Assembly (NCBI GenBank): GCA_030433215.1
Contig: JAUIMC010000025.1
Coordinates: 1-33,652 of the forward strand
DNA length: 33,652 nt
Reading direction: 5' to 3'
Source: Alphaproteobacteria bacterium
GTDB taxonomy: Bacteria > Pseudomonadota > Alphaproteobacteria > Caulobacterales > Parvularculaceae
The notes beneath the pieces are model-generated. The model was not told where the DNA came from and made no database searches. It was given only the letters and a program-made list of their open reading frames with translations. Shown here piece after piece: positions 15,182 through 23,138 of this stretch (position 1 is the stretch's first letter; each line of letters starts with the position of its first letter). The position numbers were made by a program, and so were the translations under genes.

Positions 15182-15772
15182 ATGGGCACTCATGACGAAC
15201 GCCGCGGCGCCAAACGACACGCGCTTTCAATAGACGTCAAATTCCTGCTGCGCAACGCCGAAGAGCGCGCCGGCAAGCTGCTGGATATTTCGGAAATGGG
15301 GCTCGCCCTGCTGACCGAAATGGACGCAGCAGAAGGCGACCCCATTGTAGTCTATCCTCTTGGCATGGGCCGAATTGAAGGAATTGTCGCACGGCGTTTT
15401 GACGGCGGCATTGGCGTCAGCTTCGTCATGAGCGATTCCCACAGGAACACCATCCGTGAACGAATAGAAGCGGCGCTTGACGGCAAGTCCTATATGCGCC
15501 TTGTCGAAAAGCGGTCTGATCTGCGCATTCGCTACAATATCGAGACGACCGCCCGGCTCAAAGACGACAAAGCGCCGATCATCTGTACGATTGTCGACAT
15601 GTCGAGATCCGGCTGCCTGCTGCGTGCTGCTGAAATTCCTGATCTGGAAGAAGAGGTCATCATCGGCGCCTTGCGCGGCAAGGTGAGCCGTCATGTGGAT
15701 GGCGGTTTCGCCGTCGAGTTCACCGGCCCGGCGCACCGCCCGAACGCAAGCGACATCACTAATGCGGCTTGA
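15182..15772 (+). CDS. Double PilZ-domain protein (c-di-GMP effector), copy 2
   Basis: A 196-residue paralogue of the PilZ protein at 11263-11889. Domain 1 has RGAKR and DISEMG; domain 2 has RSDLR and DMSRSG. All four elements of two c-di-GMP sites are retained. I chose the ATG at 15182 because AAGGAG lies 7 bases upstream; an in-frame TTG at 15155 has no such site. It has its own regulatory stretch (CtrA-type box and dyad), whereas copy 1 follows the LuxR-type gene, so the copies may be used at different times. A weak terminator-like hairpin follows. No partner or output can be named from sequence. Confidence 0.88.
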   Translation: MGTHDERRGAKRHALSIDVKFLLRNAEERAGKLLDISEMGLALLTEMDAAEGDPIVVYPLGMGRIEGIVARRFDGGIGVSFVMSDSHRNTIRERIEAALDGKSYMRLVEKRSDLRIRYNIETTARLKDDKAPIICTIVDMSRSGCLLRAAEIPDLEEEVIIGALRGKVSRHVDGGFAVEFTGPAHRPNASDITNAA

Positions 15773-15788
15773 CATAAAAGGATAGAAG

Positions 15789-15814
15789 GTCCCGCCGGAG
15801 GCGGACTGATTTTA
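15789..15814 (+). terminator. Weak terminator-like hairpin after PilZ copy 2
   Basis: CCGCC, GGA, GGCGG with outer GT/AC pairs (one bulge) is followed by TGATTTTA, 17 bases past the stop. The stem is short and the T tract interrupted. Confidence 0.4.
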
Positions 15815-15843
15815 CATGAGGTTGCGTAAAGCGCCGACGTAAA

Positions 15844-16209
15844 ATGGCAATCAAGATGGGATGTAGTTTGACAAAACCAGTGCGCGGCGCCGGCAGAGCC
15901 TTGATCAAGGCCCCGCATGGCTACGCCGAGGGCAAGGCGCGCGTCCGTCAACTTCCCGAATTGGTGGCGGCTGAGGTCGTCATGACTGGCAGGGAGGGCC
16001 TTGAGGACCGCGTGCGCCGCGCACAGGCCATGCGCCCTGTTTCGGCTTGCAGCGAGTCGGGCCGCGCAAGCGCCGCCTATCTGTCCGTAACCGCCTCGCT
16101 GGACCCACATTTACCCGAGACCCACCCCCTTCGCGGCGGCTTTGTCGACATGGTCGAAACCGTGATGCGCGGCAGCGACAGAAAATCGACCTTTTCCGTT
16201 GAGATGTAG
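15844..16209 (+). CDS. Hypothetical protein, doubtful
   Basis: A possible 121-residue basic protein starting MAIKMGCSLTKPVRG. I recognise no domain, signal or membrane segment. From about codon 15 on, third codon positions are mostly G or C, as in neighbouring genes, which favours coding. The first codons (including TGT, AGT, TTG) do not, and no ribosome site precedes the ATG, so a later start or no gene at all is possible. It lies between the second PilZ gene and the convergent E1 beta gene. If this is not a gene, 15773-16250 is a 478-base non-coding gap. Confidence 0.3.
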   Translation: MAIKMGCSLTKPVRGAGRALIKAPHGYAEGKARVRQLPELVAAEVVMTGREGLEDRVRRAQAMRPVSACSESGRASAAYLSVTASLDPHLPETHPLRGGFVDMVETVMRGSDRKSTFSVEM

Positions 16210-16250
16210 CGCGCTGGCGATGCAGGCTCCCCCGGCGATCGGCGCGCGGG

Positions 16251-17270
16251 TCAGGCCGGCATTTCAAGACTGCGCTTCAAGGCCGCGCTGACGCGCGCGG
16301 GGCCCGGAAAATAATCCCATTCAAAGGCATGAGGATACGGCGTATCCCATCCGGCGACCCGCTCCACCGGGCTCTCGAGATGGTAAAAGCAGCGCTCCTG
16401 AACCAGCGCCGCCAGCTCTCCGCCAAACCCGGCATACCGCGAAGCCTCATGCACCACCACGCAGCGGCCCGTCTTGCGCACTGACGCGATGATCGTTTCG
16501 ATATCGAGGGGCACGATGGAGCGAAGATCGATAAGCTCCGCATCAACGCCGCTTTCCTCGATCGCCGCCGCGCTGACATGGACCATGGTCCCGTAAGTAA
16601 GCACGGTTACGTCCGCCCCTTCGCGCACCACCGAGGCTTTGCCAAGGGGCACCGTGTAATGCCCCTCGGGCACATCCGCGCCCGGATGCCCGGCCCAGGT
16701 TGTCACGGGCCGGTCGTGATGGCCATCGAAGGGACCGTTATAAATGCGCTTCGGCTCCAGAAAGATCACCGGATCGTTGCATTCGATCGCCGCGATCAGA
16801 AGGCCCTTGGCGTCATAAGGCGTTGACGGGATCACCGTCTTGACGCCGGTCACATGCGCGAAAATCGCTTCGGGGCTCTGGCTGTGGGTCTGACCGCCGT
16901 AAATGCCGCCGCCATAGGGCGAGCGCACGGTCAGCGGCGCAATGAACTCGCCATTGGAGCGATAGCGCAGCCTTGCGGCTTCCGAAACGATCTGGTCATA
17001 GGCGGGCAGAATATAATCCGCAAACTGAATTTCGACGACAGGCCGGAGACCATAGGCCCCCATCCCAATCGCGGTCGCCACAATGCCGCCCTCGGAGATC
17101 GGCGCATCGAAGCAGCGCGTGGCCCCATGCTTTTCCTGAAGCTTGTCGGTGACGCGGAAAACCCCGCCGAAATAGCCGACATCCTCGCCGAAAATGAGAA
17201 CATTCGGATCGCGCGCCAGCATGACGTCAAGCGCATTGTTCAGCGCCTTGATCATTGACATTTCCGGCAT
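16251..17270 (-). CDS. bkdA2: Branched-chain 2-oxoacid dehydrogenase E1 component, beta subunit
   Basis: A 339-residue transketolase-like subunit that pairs with the alpha subunit just upstream. The thiamine diphosphate enzyme decarboxylates 2-oxoacids from Val, Leu and Ile and loads the acyl group onto lipoyl-E2. Visible segments are FGEDVGYFGGVFRVTDKL (conserved Glu of the pyrimidine site), PISEGGIVATAIGMGAYGLRPV, SPYGGGIYGGQTHSQSPEA, a C-terminal transketolase domain with DLRSIVPLDIETI and VHEASRYAGFGGEL, and the ending of bkd-type beta subunits. Full length. The start lies 4 bases after the alpha stop, with GGAG inside the alpha 3' end, so the two are co-translated. Pyruvate dehydrogenase E1 beta is the main alternative; the motifs and the long alpha N-terminus fit the branched-chain type better. 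No E2 or E3 gene follows. Confidence 0.88.
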   Translation of the reverse strand: MPEMSMIKALNNALDVMLARDPNVLIFGEDVGYFGGVFRVTDKLQEKHGATRCFDAPISEGGIVATAIGMGAYGLRPVVEIQFADYILPAYDQIVSEAARLRYRSNGEFIAPLTVRSPYGGGIYGGQTHSQSPEAIFAHVTGVKTVIPSTPYDAKGLLIAAIECNDPVIFLEPKRIYNGPFDGHHDRPVTTWAGHPGADVPEGHYTVPLGKASVVREGADVTVLTYGTMVHVSAAAIEESGVDAELIDLRSIVPLDIETIIASVRKTGRCVVVHEASRYAGFGGELAALVQERCFYHLESPVERVAGWDTPYPHAFEWDYFPGPARVSAALKRSLEMPA

Positions 17271-17274
17271 CGGA

Positions 17275-18504
17275 TCAGACTCCCATCTCGCGACGCTGTT
17301 CCATCAGACGCCAGTCGGGCTCTTCAAAAACCCCTTCGAACATTTCCCGGACGCTCGGTTTCGACTCGCCGAGCACGCCGGCGCGTTCGCCCTCCTTCAC
17401 GGCCGCCCTCACCTCTTCGGCCAGTTCGGCGATCAGAGCCTCGTGGCGCTCCTCGTCCCATTCCTTGAGCGCGATCAGGTGTTCTTTCAGGCGCTTTACA
17501 GGGTCGCCCAGCGGCCAGGCCGCGCCCTCGTCCTTGGGACGGTATTTTGTCGGATCGTCGCTGGTTGAATGGCCCTCGGCCCGATAAGTGAAAAACTCGA
17601 TCAGCGTCGCGCCGAGATTGAGCCGGGCGCGCTCGCTCGCCCAGCGCATCGCCGCCCAGACCGCGAGAAAATCATTGCCGTCGACCCTGAGCCCCGGAAT
17701 GCCGTAAGCCAGCGCTTTCGCCGCAAAGGTCGTCGCTTCCGCCCCGGCGATGCCGGAAAAGGAAGAGATCGCCCACTGGTTGTTAGTGACCGCCAGAATG
17801 ACGGGCGCGCGATAAACGCTGGCGAAGGTGAGCGCCTCGTGGAAGTCGCCTTCGGCCGTCGTTCCCTCGCCAATGACGCCCATGGCGATTTTGTCGTCGC
17901 CTTTATAGGCGGACGCCATGGCCCAGCCGACGGCGTGACCGAAGCGGCTGCCGACATTGCCCGACAGGGAGTAAAATCCGTAATCTCTTGCGGAATAGAG
18001 GATCGGAAGCTGGCGGCCCTTCAACGGATCTTTTTCATTGGAAAAGATCTGGTTGATCAAAGGCGGCAGCGGGTGGTCCCGCGCCATCAGCCAGCCGATG
18101 AAACGATAAGTCGGGAAGCACATGTCATGCGCGCCAAGCGCCATGGAGGATGCAACGGCGATCGCCTCCTCGCCGGTGGATTTCATGTAAAAGCTGGTCT
18201 TTCCCTGGCGCTGAATCTGGAAAAGGCGTTCGTCGAAGGCCCGCGTCTTCAGCATCGCGGTCAGGCCGCGCCGCAACACCTCAGGCGAAAGCCGCGGATC
18301 CCAATCGCCGCGCGGCGCGCCTTCATCGTCGAGAACCCGGATGAGCGTATAGGGCAGATCCCGCATCTCGGCTTCGGGCGCATCGTTCTGGGGGCGCCTC
18401 GCCTCGCCGGCTTCTGCGAGCTGGAGACCGGAGAAATCCGGCTTGTCTCCTGGACGCGTTGACGGGGCCGGCACATGAAGCGCTAGCTTTGAGCGAGGTT
18501 TCAT
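17275..18504 (-). CDS. bkdA1: Branched-chain 2-oxoacid dehydrogenase E1 component, alpha subunit
   Basis: A 409-residue E1 alpha subunit. The first 70 or so residues are a variable extension typical of bkd-type alpha subunits. Then come LKTRAFDERLFQIQRQGKTSFYMKSTGEEA and FPTYRFIGWLMARDHPL, the thiamine diphosphate motif GEGTTAEGDFHEALTFASV...TNNQWAIS (GDG-like start, Asn about 30 residues on), and the loop RAEGHSTSDDPTKYRP equivalent to the regulatory phosphorylation loop of mitochondrial enzymes. TAGGAGGAAAA lies 8 bases before the ATG, an excellent ribosome site. A 7-2-7 dyad, AGCGGGC CC GCCCGCT (18524-18539), lies in the leader just upstream and might be an operator. It is first in a two-gene operon with E1 beta. 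Confidence 0.9.
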   Translation of the reverse strand: MKPRSKLALHVPAPSTRPGDKPDFSGLQLAEAGEARRPQNDAPEAEMRDLPYTLIRVLDDEGAPRGDWDPRLSPEVLRRGLTAMLKTRAFDERLFQIQRQGKTSFYMKSTGEEAIAVASSMALGAHDMCFPTYRFIGWLMARDHPLPPLINQIFSNEKDPLKGRQLPILYSARDYGFYSLSGNVGSRFGHAVGWAMASAYKGDDKIAMGVIGEGTTAEGDFHEALTFASVYRAPVILAVTNNQWAISSFSGIAGAEATTFAAKALAYGIPGLRVDGNDFLAVWAAMRWASERARLNLGATLIEFFTYRAEGHSTSDDPTKYRPKDEGAAWPLGDPVKRLKEHLIALKEWDEERHEALIAELAEEVRAAVKEGERAGVLGESKPSVREMFEGVFEEPDWRLMEQRREMGV

Positions 18505-18712
18505 CGAGACGTTTTCCTCCTAGAGCGGGCCCGCCCGCTTTACACCAAAATCATGGCGCTTTTAACAAGCGCGCTATTTATGAAAGGGGGCCACCGGTCC
18601 AACGAGCGCCGGATGGCCGCAATTCCTGAGAAGCCGGCTATTTCCGGGCGAGCGCCGACATGTGAATGTCCCGGCCCTCGCCCGTCTTTAGCCAATGTCC
18701 AGGTCTTCAGCC

Positions 18713-20725
18713 TCAGTAAGCAAGGCTGAAGGACAAGAGACCCGCGATCGCCGAGAACCAGATCAGGACCGCAATCGCGAGCGGCAGCAGGGCGCTCCAC
18801 AGCTTGGCGAACCAGCTCTGCCCGCTCCGCCACACTGTCGCGACATTCCACAGCGCAAGGCCAAGGCCGAGATACAGGAAAACCTGCATGACTTGCGCGA
18901 TACGCACCTTCGCATCGAAAGCCGCATTCAGCTCCGTCAGGTTCGATTGCATGGTCTGCAAGACAAAGAGCCAGAAGAAGAGCTGGACCAACACCAGGAT
19001 GACGCCGACCCGCACCAGGCGATGGCTCATTGCTTCCTGGCCGCTGAGCGCAAAGCTGCCCTTATAGCGCCAGCGCACAACCGCGCGCACAGGCCACATC
19101 ACCAAGGTCAGCAGGAGCACGCCAACGGCACCCATGATAAGCGGCGTCAGCAACGCCGTTGAACGATACCACGGCGCCGGCAAAGAGGTGATCACCGTCG
19201 AAAAAGGCTCTTGGGCTAACCGTTCGACTTTCCCGTCCTCCGTCATGACCACGGACAGCCGCTCAACGCCGCCTTCCTTGCGCCAGACATAAGGCTCGAT
19301 TTCACGCCAGGTCGACCGGCCGACGACAAGATCGCCGTCCTTGTTCATCGTGCCTTTTGATTGTCCCATGAAACGCGTCAGGGCGACAAAAGTCGTGACC
19401 TGCGCCCGGGACGATTCGTAAATGCCGACGACTTCCGCGCCATGTTCTTTTGCGGTGTCGAGGCGGGGCTCTTCTTCCACCCTCGCTTCCGGAAAATAGC
19501 GCTCCCCGAACCGGGTCGCGAGCTCAAAGCGCAGCGTTCCCGCCCCGCTGCCGCTGCTGTTGACCGAAGAATAGATGCCGACATTCTTGTCGAGATAAAG
19601 CGCGAGGTCCGAATGAAAGAAGATCGTATCACCGGCATGGCCGACAGCACGCAGATCGCCGCGCGTATACTGGAGAAAGCCCAGCGCCATCGCGTTCAAG
19701 GGCGGCACATGCTGATCGATCGTCTCTTGCATGATGCGCGTGGTTTCCGGCTTCATAAGCGGGCCGCCGCCATTCAGGTAAGCGATCATGAACCGGCCCA
19801 TGTCTTCGCCGGTCGAAGCCAGCGACCCGGCCGGTCCCATGGGAACAAGCTCGTAATACTGCGCCTTGCCGTCCCGGGCGTTCTGATAGCCGCTGGACAT
19901 CTGATCTTCGTATTCTTCGGGCAGAGGCTGCACGAAGGTCGAATGATCCATGCCGAGCGGGTCGAAAATATGATTTTGCACATACTCTTCGAAAGACTCG
20001 CCGGAGACGCGCTGAACGATGTAGCCCGCCAGCGCCGTGCCGTAATTCGAATAGGCCGGCGTTGTTCCCGGCGGAAAAATACGTGACGGCGGCGTCTCGG
20101 TCTTCATTAACTCTTCAAGCGACAACAGTTGGTCAGGGTCGGAGAGAATCAGATTCTTGATCTTTTCCTGAAAGCCCGCCGTGTGCGTCATCAAATGGCG
20201 CATGGTGATCGGCGCGTCGAAAGCCTCGGGAATTTCAAAATCGAGATAGGTGTTGACGTCTTCGTCGAGATCGATCTTGCCCTGTTCCCAGAGCTGCATC
20301 ACCGCCGTCCAGGTGAACAGCTTGGAAACCGAGCCCGGGCGGAACATGGTGTCATAGCCGTCGACGGAGGCGCGGCTTTCAAGATCGGAATAGCCGAAGC
20401 CGCGGCTCGTCAGAATTTCGCCGTCTTTTACAACCGTAACGACCGCACCGACGATGCCGCCTTCTTCGAGAGCATACGGCATCATGCCGTCGAGCCACGT
20501 ATCCACGTCCTCTTTCGTCAGCGCGCGCGCGCCGTCATCGGCGGGCTCGGCCATAACCGAAGGCGCCGCGTCTATCTCGGGCGTCAGTTCGTCGAGAACG
20601 AGATCTTCAGCGATGCTTTCATCCGGCTCAACCGGATCAACCTGCGCCAAAGACGCTGCAGGAAGCAACAAGAGAGCGGCCAGTACAGCCGCCCTCGCCT
20701 TGCTAGACAGAGTTTTAAAAACCAT
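18713..20725 (-). CDS. Exported beta-lactamase-fold serine hydrolase with C-terminal membrane domain
   Basis: 670 residues. A signal peptide (about 1-27, ending ASLAQ) is followed by an acidic linker and a class-C beta-lactamase/penicillin-binding-like hydrolase domain (about 75-430). The SxxK is Ser132-Val-Ser-Lys135, the YxN is Tyr224-Ser-Asn226, and an HAG triad element stands in for KTG. The last 130 residues contain four hydrophobic segments (about 535-560, 577-600, 615-635, 645-668), so the hydrolase domain is tethered to the inner membrane and faces the periplasm. Family members act as D-aminopeptidases, D,D-peptidases or esterases. Being third in a minus-strand run after DgcN- and DgcA-like genes (43 bases after the latter, GGGAGG ribosome site) suggests action on peptides containing D-residues. 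True beta-lactam resistance is unlikely but not excluded. Confidence 0.85.
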   Translation of the reverse strand: MVFKTLSSKARAAVLAALLLLPAASLAQVDPVEPDESIAEDLVLDELTPEIDAAPSVMAEPADDGARALTKEDVDTWLDGMMPYALEEGGIVGAVVTVVKDGEILTSRGFGYSDLESRASVDGYDTMFRPGSVSKLFTWTAVMQLWEQGKIDLDEDVNTYLDFEIPEAFDAPITMRHLMTHTAGFQEKIKNLILSDPDQLLSLEELMKTETPPSRIFPPGTTPAYSNYGTALAGYIVQRVSGESFEEYVQNHIFDPLGMDHSTFVQPLPEEYEDQMSSGYQNARDGKAQYYELVPMGPAGSLASTGEDMGRFMIAYLNGGGPLMKPETTRIMQETIDQHVPPLNAMALGFLQYTRGDLRAVGHAGDTIFFHSDLALYLDKNVGIYSSVNSSGSGAGTLRFELATRFGERYFPEARVEEEPRLDTAKEHGAEVVGIYESSRAQVTTFVALTRFMGQSKGTMNKDGDLVVGRSTWREIEPYVWRKEGGVERLSVVMTEDGKVERLAQEPFSTVITSLPAPWYRSTALLTPLIMGAVGVLLLTLVMWPVRAVVRWRYKGSFALSGQEAMSHRLVRVGVILVLVQLFFWLFVLQTMQSNLTELNAAFDAKVRIAQVMQVFLYLGLGLALWNVATVWRSGQSWFAKLWSALLPLAIAVLIWFSAIAGLLSFSLAY

Positions 20726-20767
20726 GGAGCCCTCCCAAAAAATTAACGACCGCGGCCCAAAGCGGTC

Positions 20768-21760
20768 TTATGCAGCGCATCCCCAAAAATCCGTTTCCGG
20801 CGACGAGACGACCGCGCCAGCATAGCACATACGCCTTGCATAGTCGGATTTGAGCGCCAACGGTCCGTCAAGATCGACGAAATCGCAAAGCTGCGCGATG
20901 ACATAGGCCGGCGCCATAGACAGCGAAGTGCCGACCATATTGCCGACCATGAGCTGTTTTCCGGCTTCTTTCGCCTCTTTCGCCAAAGCCAAGGCTTCAG
21001 TGAGGCCGCCCGTCTTGTCGAGCTTGATATTGACCATGTCGTAGCGCTTCAGCACTTCCGGCAGGTCGCCGCGATGAAGGCAGCTCTCATCCGCGCATAA
21101 GGGGATCGGCGACTGATAGCCCTCAAGCTCTTCATCGCCGCCGCGCGGCAAAGGCTGTTCGATCATCGCGACGCCGAGTTTGGCCAAAGGCTCAACAACC
21201 TCTTTAAGCTGATCAAACGTAAAGCCCTGATTGGCGTCGATCACCAAAGTCGCATCCGGGCGCGCCTCGCGGATCGCCGTCATGCGCTCTACCGGTTGTA
21301 CGCCGTCAAGCTTGACCTTGAGCACCGGGTACCCTTTGGCCCGGGCTGCGTTTTCCGCCATCTCGGCCGCCGTTTCCTGAATGCCGATGGTGAAAACCGT
21401 GCGGACAGGGTTGGGGTCGATGCCGGTCATCCGCCAGACGGACTGACCTTGGCGTTTTGCATTGAGATCCCAAAGGGCGCAGTCAACGGCGTTGCGCGCG
21501 CCGCCGGCCGGCAAAAGCTCCTGCAGCTCATCGAGCGTGACGCCGCGTTCGATATCAGCGCGCACCGCCTCGACCTGATCGAGAAGAAGGTCCGGGTTTT
21601 CGTCAAGATAATAGGCGCCGAGCCCTTCGCCCTGTCCCACATGGCCGTCGTCCACAAGCTCGACGACGATCGCGCCGGAGCTGGTGAAGACGTGACCCGT
21701 AATACGGAAAGGGGCCTTTAGGGGCCAGAAGGTTTTGTGTACGTTTAACTGAAGGCTCAT
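20768..21760 (-). CDS. dgcA: Enolase-superfamily epimerase/racemase (dipeptide epimerase or DgcA-type)
   Basis: 330 residues of the muconate-lactonising/dipeptide-epimerase branch of the enolase superfamily. Catalytic features are visible in order: the KxK pair in LKVKLDG, metal ligands Asp in VIDANQGF, Glu in MIEQPL and Asp in LCADES, and the opposing Lys in INIKLDKTGG. Known members epimerise L-Ala-D-Glu from peptidoglycan. In the DgcN-DgcA route they racemise N-acetyl-D-glutamate. Its start codon overlaps the stop of the DUF1611 gene (ATGA), the characteristic neighbour in the D-glutamate route, so I favour DgcA-like function. Muropeptide dipeptide epimerisation stays possible. Gene symbol by context and motif only. 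Confidence 0.8.
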   Translation of the reverse strand: MSLQLNVHKTFWPLKAPFRITGHVFTSSGAIVVELVDDGHVGQGEGLGAYYLDENPDLLLDQVEAVRADIERGVTLDELQELLPAGGARNAVDCALWDLNAKRQGQSVWRMTGIDPNPVRTVFTIGIQETAAEMAENAARAKGYPVLKVKLDGVQPVERMTAIREARPDATLVIDANQGFTFDQLKEVVEPLAKLGVAMIEQPLPRGGDEELEGYQSPIPLCADESCLHRGDLPEVLKRYDMVNIKLDKTGGLTEALALAKEAKEAGKQLMVGNMVGTSLSMAPAYVIAQLCDFVDLDGPLALKSDYARRMCYAGAVVSSPETDFWGCAA

Positions 21761-22863
21761 TCAGGCCGCTCCTTTTCGAGCCTGTCGATAAATTTACTCA
21801 CGCCATCGCGCAGCGGATCGGCGACAGGCAAGCCGGTCTCCGCTTCATATTGATCAAAGAGCTTCGCGCGTTCAGCGTCGGAAAACCCTTTCGTGTTGAG
21901 CGAAATGCCCACAAAGCGCGCATTCTCATTGACGCGCCTCGCCAGCCTTAAGCACATTTCGATATTTTCTGTAGCAGAAACCATATGTAGCCGCTGCGGA
22001 CTTTCCATGCCCAAAAGAAACTCGCGCGACGGATCGTGACAGAGAACCATCGCATCGGGTTGCGAACCATGCAGAAGACCGAGGCTGACCCCGGCGAAAC
22101 TCGGATGAAACAGCGAGCCCTGCCCTTCGATGACGTCCCAATGAGTCTCCGGCGCCGGCGGGGAGAGCATTTCCGCCGCGCCGGACAGGAAATCCGACAC
22201 GACAGAGTCGATGGGAATTCCCGAGCCCGCGATCATGATCCCGGTTTGTCCCGTGGCGCGAAAATCGGCGTCCCAACCGCGGGCCCGCATTTCCTGTTCG
22301 ATTGAAAGCGCCGTGTATTTCTTACCGACGGCGCAATCGCTGCCCACGGTCAAGAGGCGCTTGCCGGAGCGTTTCTCTCCGGTTCCGATCGGAAGGTTCG
22401 CAGGAGGCGTGCGCACATCAATGAGCCGCGCGCCGGACTGGCGAGCCGCCGCGACGATTTCCGGGAAGCTTGTAAGGCGCGCATGCATGCCGGAGACGAT
22501 ATCGAGGCCGGCGCGCGCCGCGGCCGCAAGGTCCGCAATCCAATCGGCCGAGATCGTCCCGCCCGACGGCGCAACGCCGATCACCAGAGACTTCACGCCC
22601 GACTCGAGAGCATCGTCGATGCACATCTCGCGAATACCGCCGTCGATCCGGCAGCCCGGCATACGCATCTGCCCGGCGCAGAGCCTGCTCCGCCACTGGA
22701 TGAGACCGAGTCCGGTCTTGGCGTGCGCTGCGTCCGCAACGTCGCCGAAATAGATCAGGTAAGGCGCGCGAAGCTTTTTCACCTGCCCGGCTTCCTCAAA
22801 AGAACCGAACGCCGCGTCATCGCCTAAAGTCGGATTAGCGTAGGCCACGAGAGGCCTCCGCAT
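21757..22863 (-). CDS. dgcN: DUF1611 protein, DgcN-like D-amino-acid N-acetyltransferase candidate
   Basis: A 368-residue DUF1611-family protein. A Rossmann-like N-terminal half (PYLIYFGDVADAAHAKTG, GCRIDGGIREM, LVIGVAPSGG, DIVSGMHARL) precedes a P-loop-like GSDCAVGKKYTA and a C-terminal nucleotide-binding-like half (VIEGQGSLFHPSFAGVSLGLLHGS). Members paired with an enolase-superfamily racemase have been described as D-glutamate N-acetyltransferases (DgcN). The overlap with the racemase gene here supports that role by context. The start is uncertain. The ATG at 22863 is the first in frame after a stop, but the best ribosome site (AAGGAGA) is spaced for an out-of-frame ATG at 22876. A GTG at 22782, after GAGGAA, fits the usual family N-terminus better. 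Confidence 0.78.
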   Translation of the reverse strand: MRRPLVAYANPTLGDDAAFGSFEEAGQVKKLRAPYLIYFGDVADAAHAKTGLGLIQWRSRLCAGQMRMPGCRIDGGIREMCIDDALESGVKSLVIGVAPSGGTISADWIADLAAAARAGLDIVSGMHARLTSFPEIVAAARQSGARLIDVRTPPANLPIGTGEKRSGKRLLTVGSDCAVGKKYTALSIEQEMRARGWDADFRATGQTGIMIAGSGIPIDSVVSDFLSGAAEMLSPPAPETHWDVIEGQGSLFHPSFAGVSLGLLHGSQPDAMVLCHDPSREFLLGMESPQRLHMVSATENIEMCLRLARRVNENARFVGISLNTKGFSDAERAKLFDQYEAETGLPVADPLRDGVSKFIDRLEKERPE

Positions 22864-22940
22864 GGTCGGATGTCATCGCAGCGGTCTCCTTTGCGCCCCC
22901 CAAGCCTAGGCGGGGAATTTAGCTGCTTTATTTTTTTATA

Positions 22941-22958
22941 AGGCATTATTATTTGCCT
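22941..22958. promoter_or_regulatory. AGGCA-N8-TGCCT dyad upstream of the dgcN-like operon
   Basis: AGGCA (22941-22945) and TGCCT (22954-22958) flank an AT-only spacer in an AT-rich stretch about 80-100 bases before the dgcN start. This is a plausible regulator site, perhaps for the neighbouring GntR/FCD protein. The rest of 22864-23138 shows AT-rich promoter-like sequence and no gene. Confidence 0.4.
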
Positions 22959-23138
22959 GAATACCCGCTTTATAGTTTTTTTCAAGCCTGCGGGCCCTCA
23001 GGAAACGCGCCAGAGGGGCGCTAGAGAATCAGCCGCCTGCGTAGGGGAAAATCAATACGCCGCAATGCCTTAGGGCAAAACGCAGGGGCCTTCCCGATCT
23101 TTACCAAGTGAGAGTTTAATGCGAAAGGCCAGCCGGCG

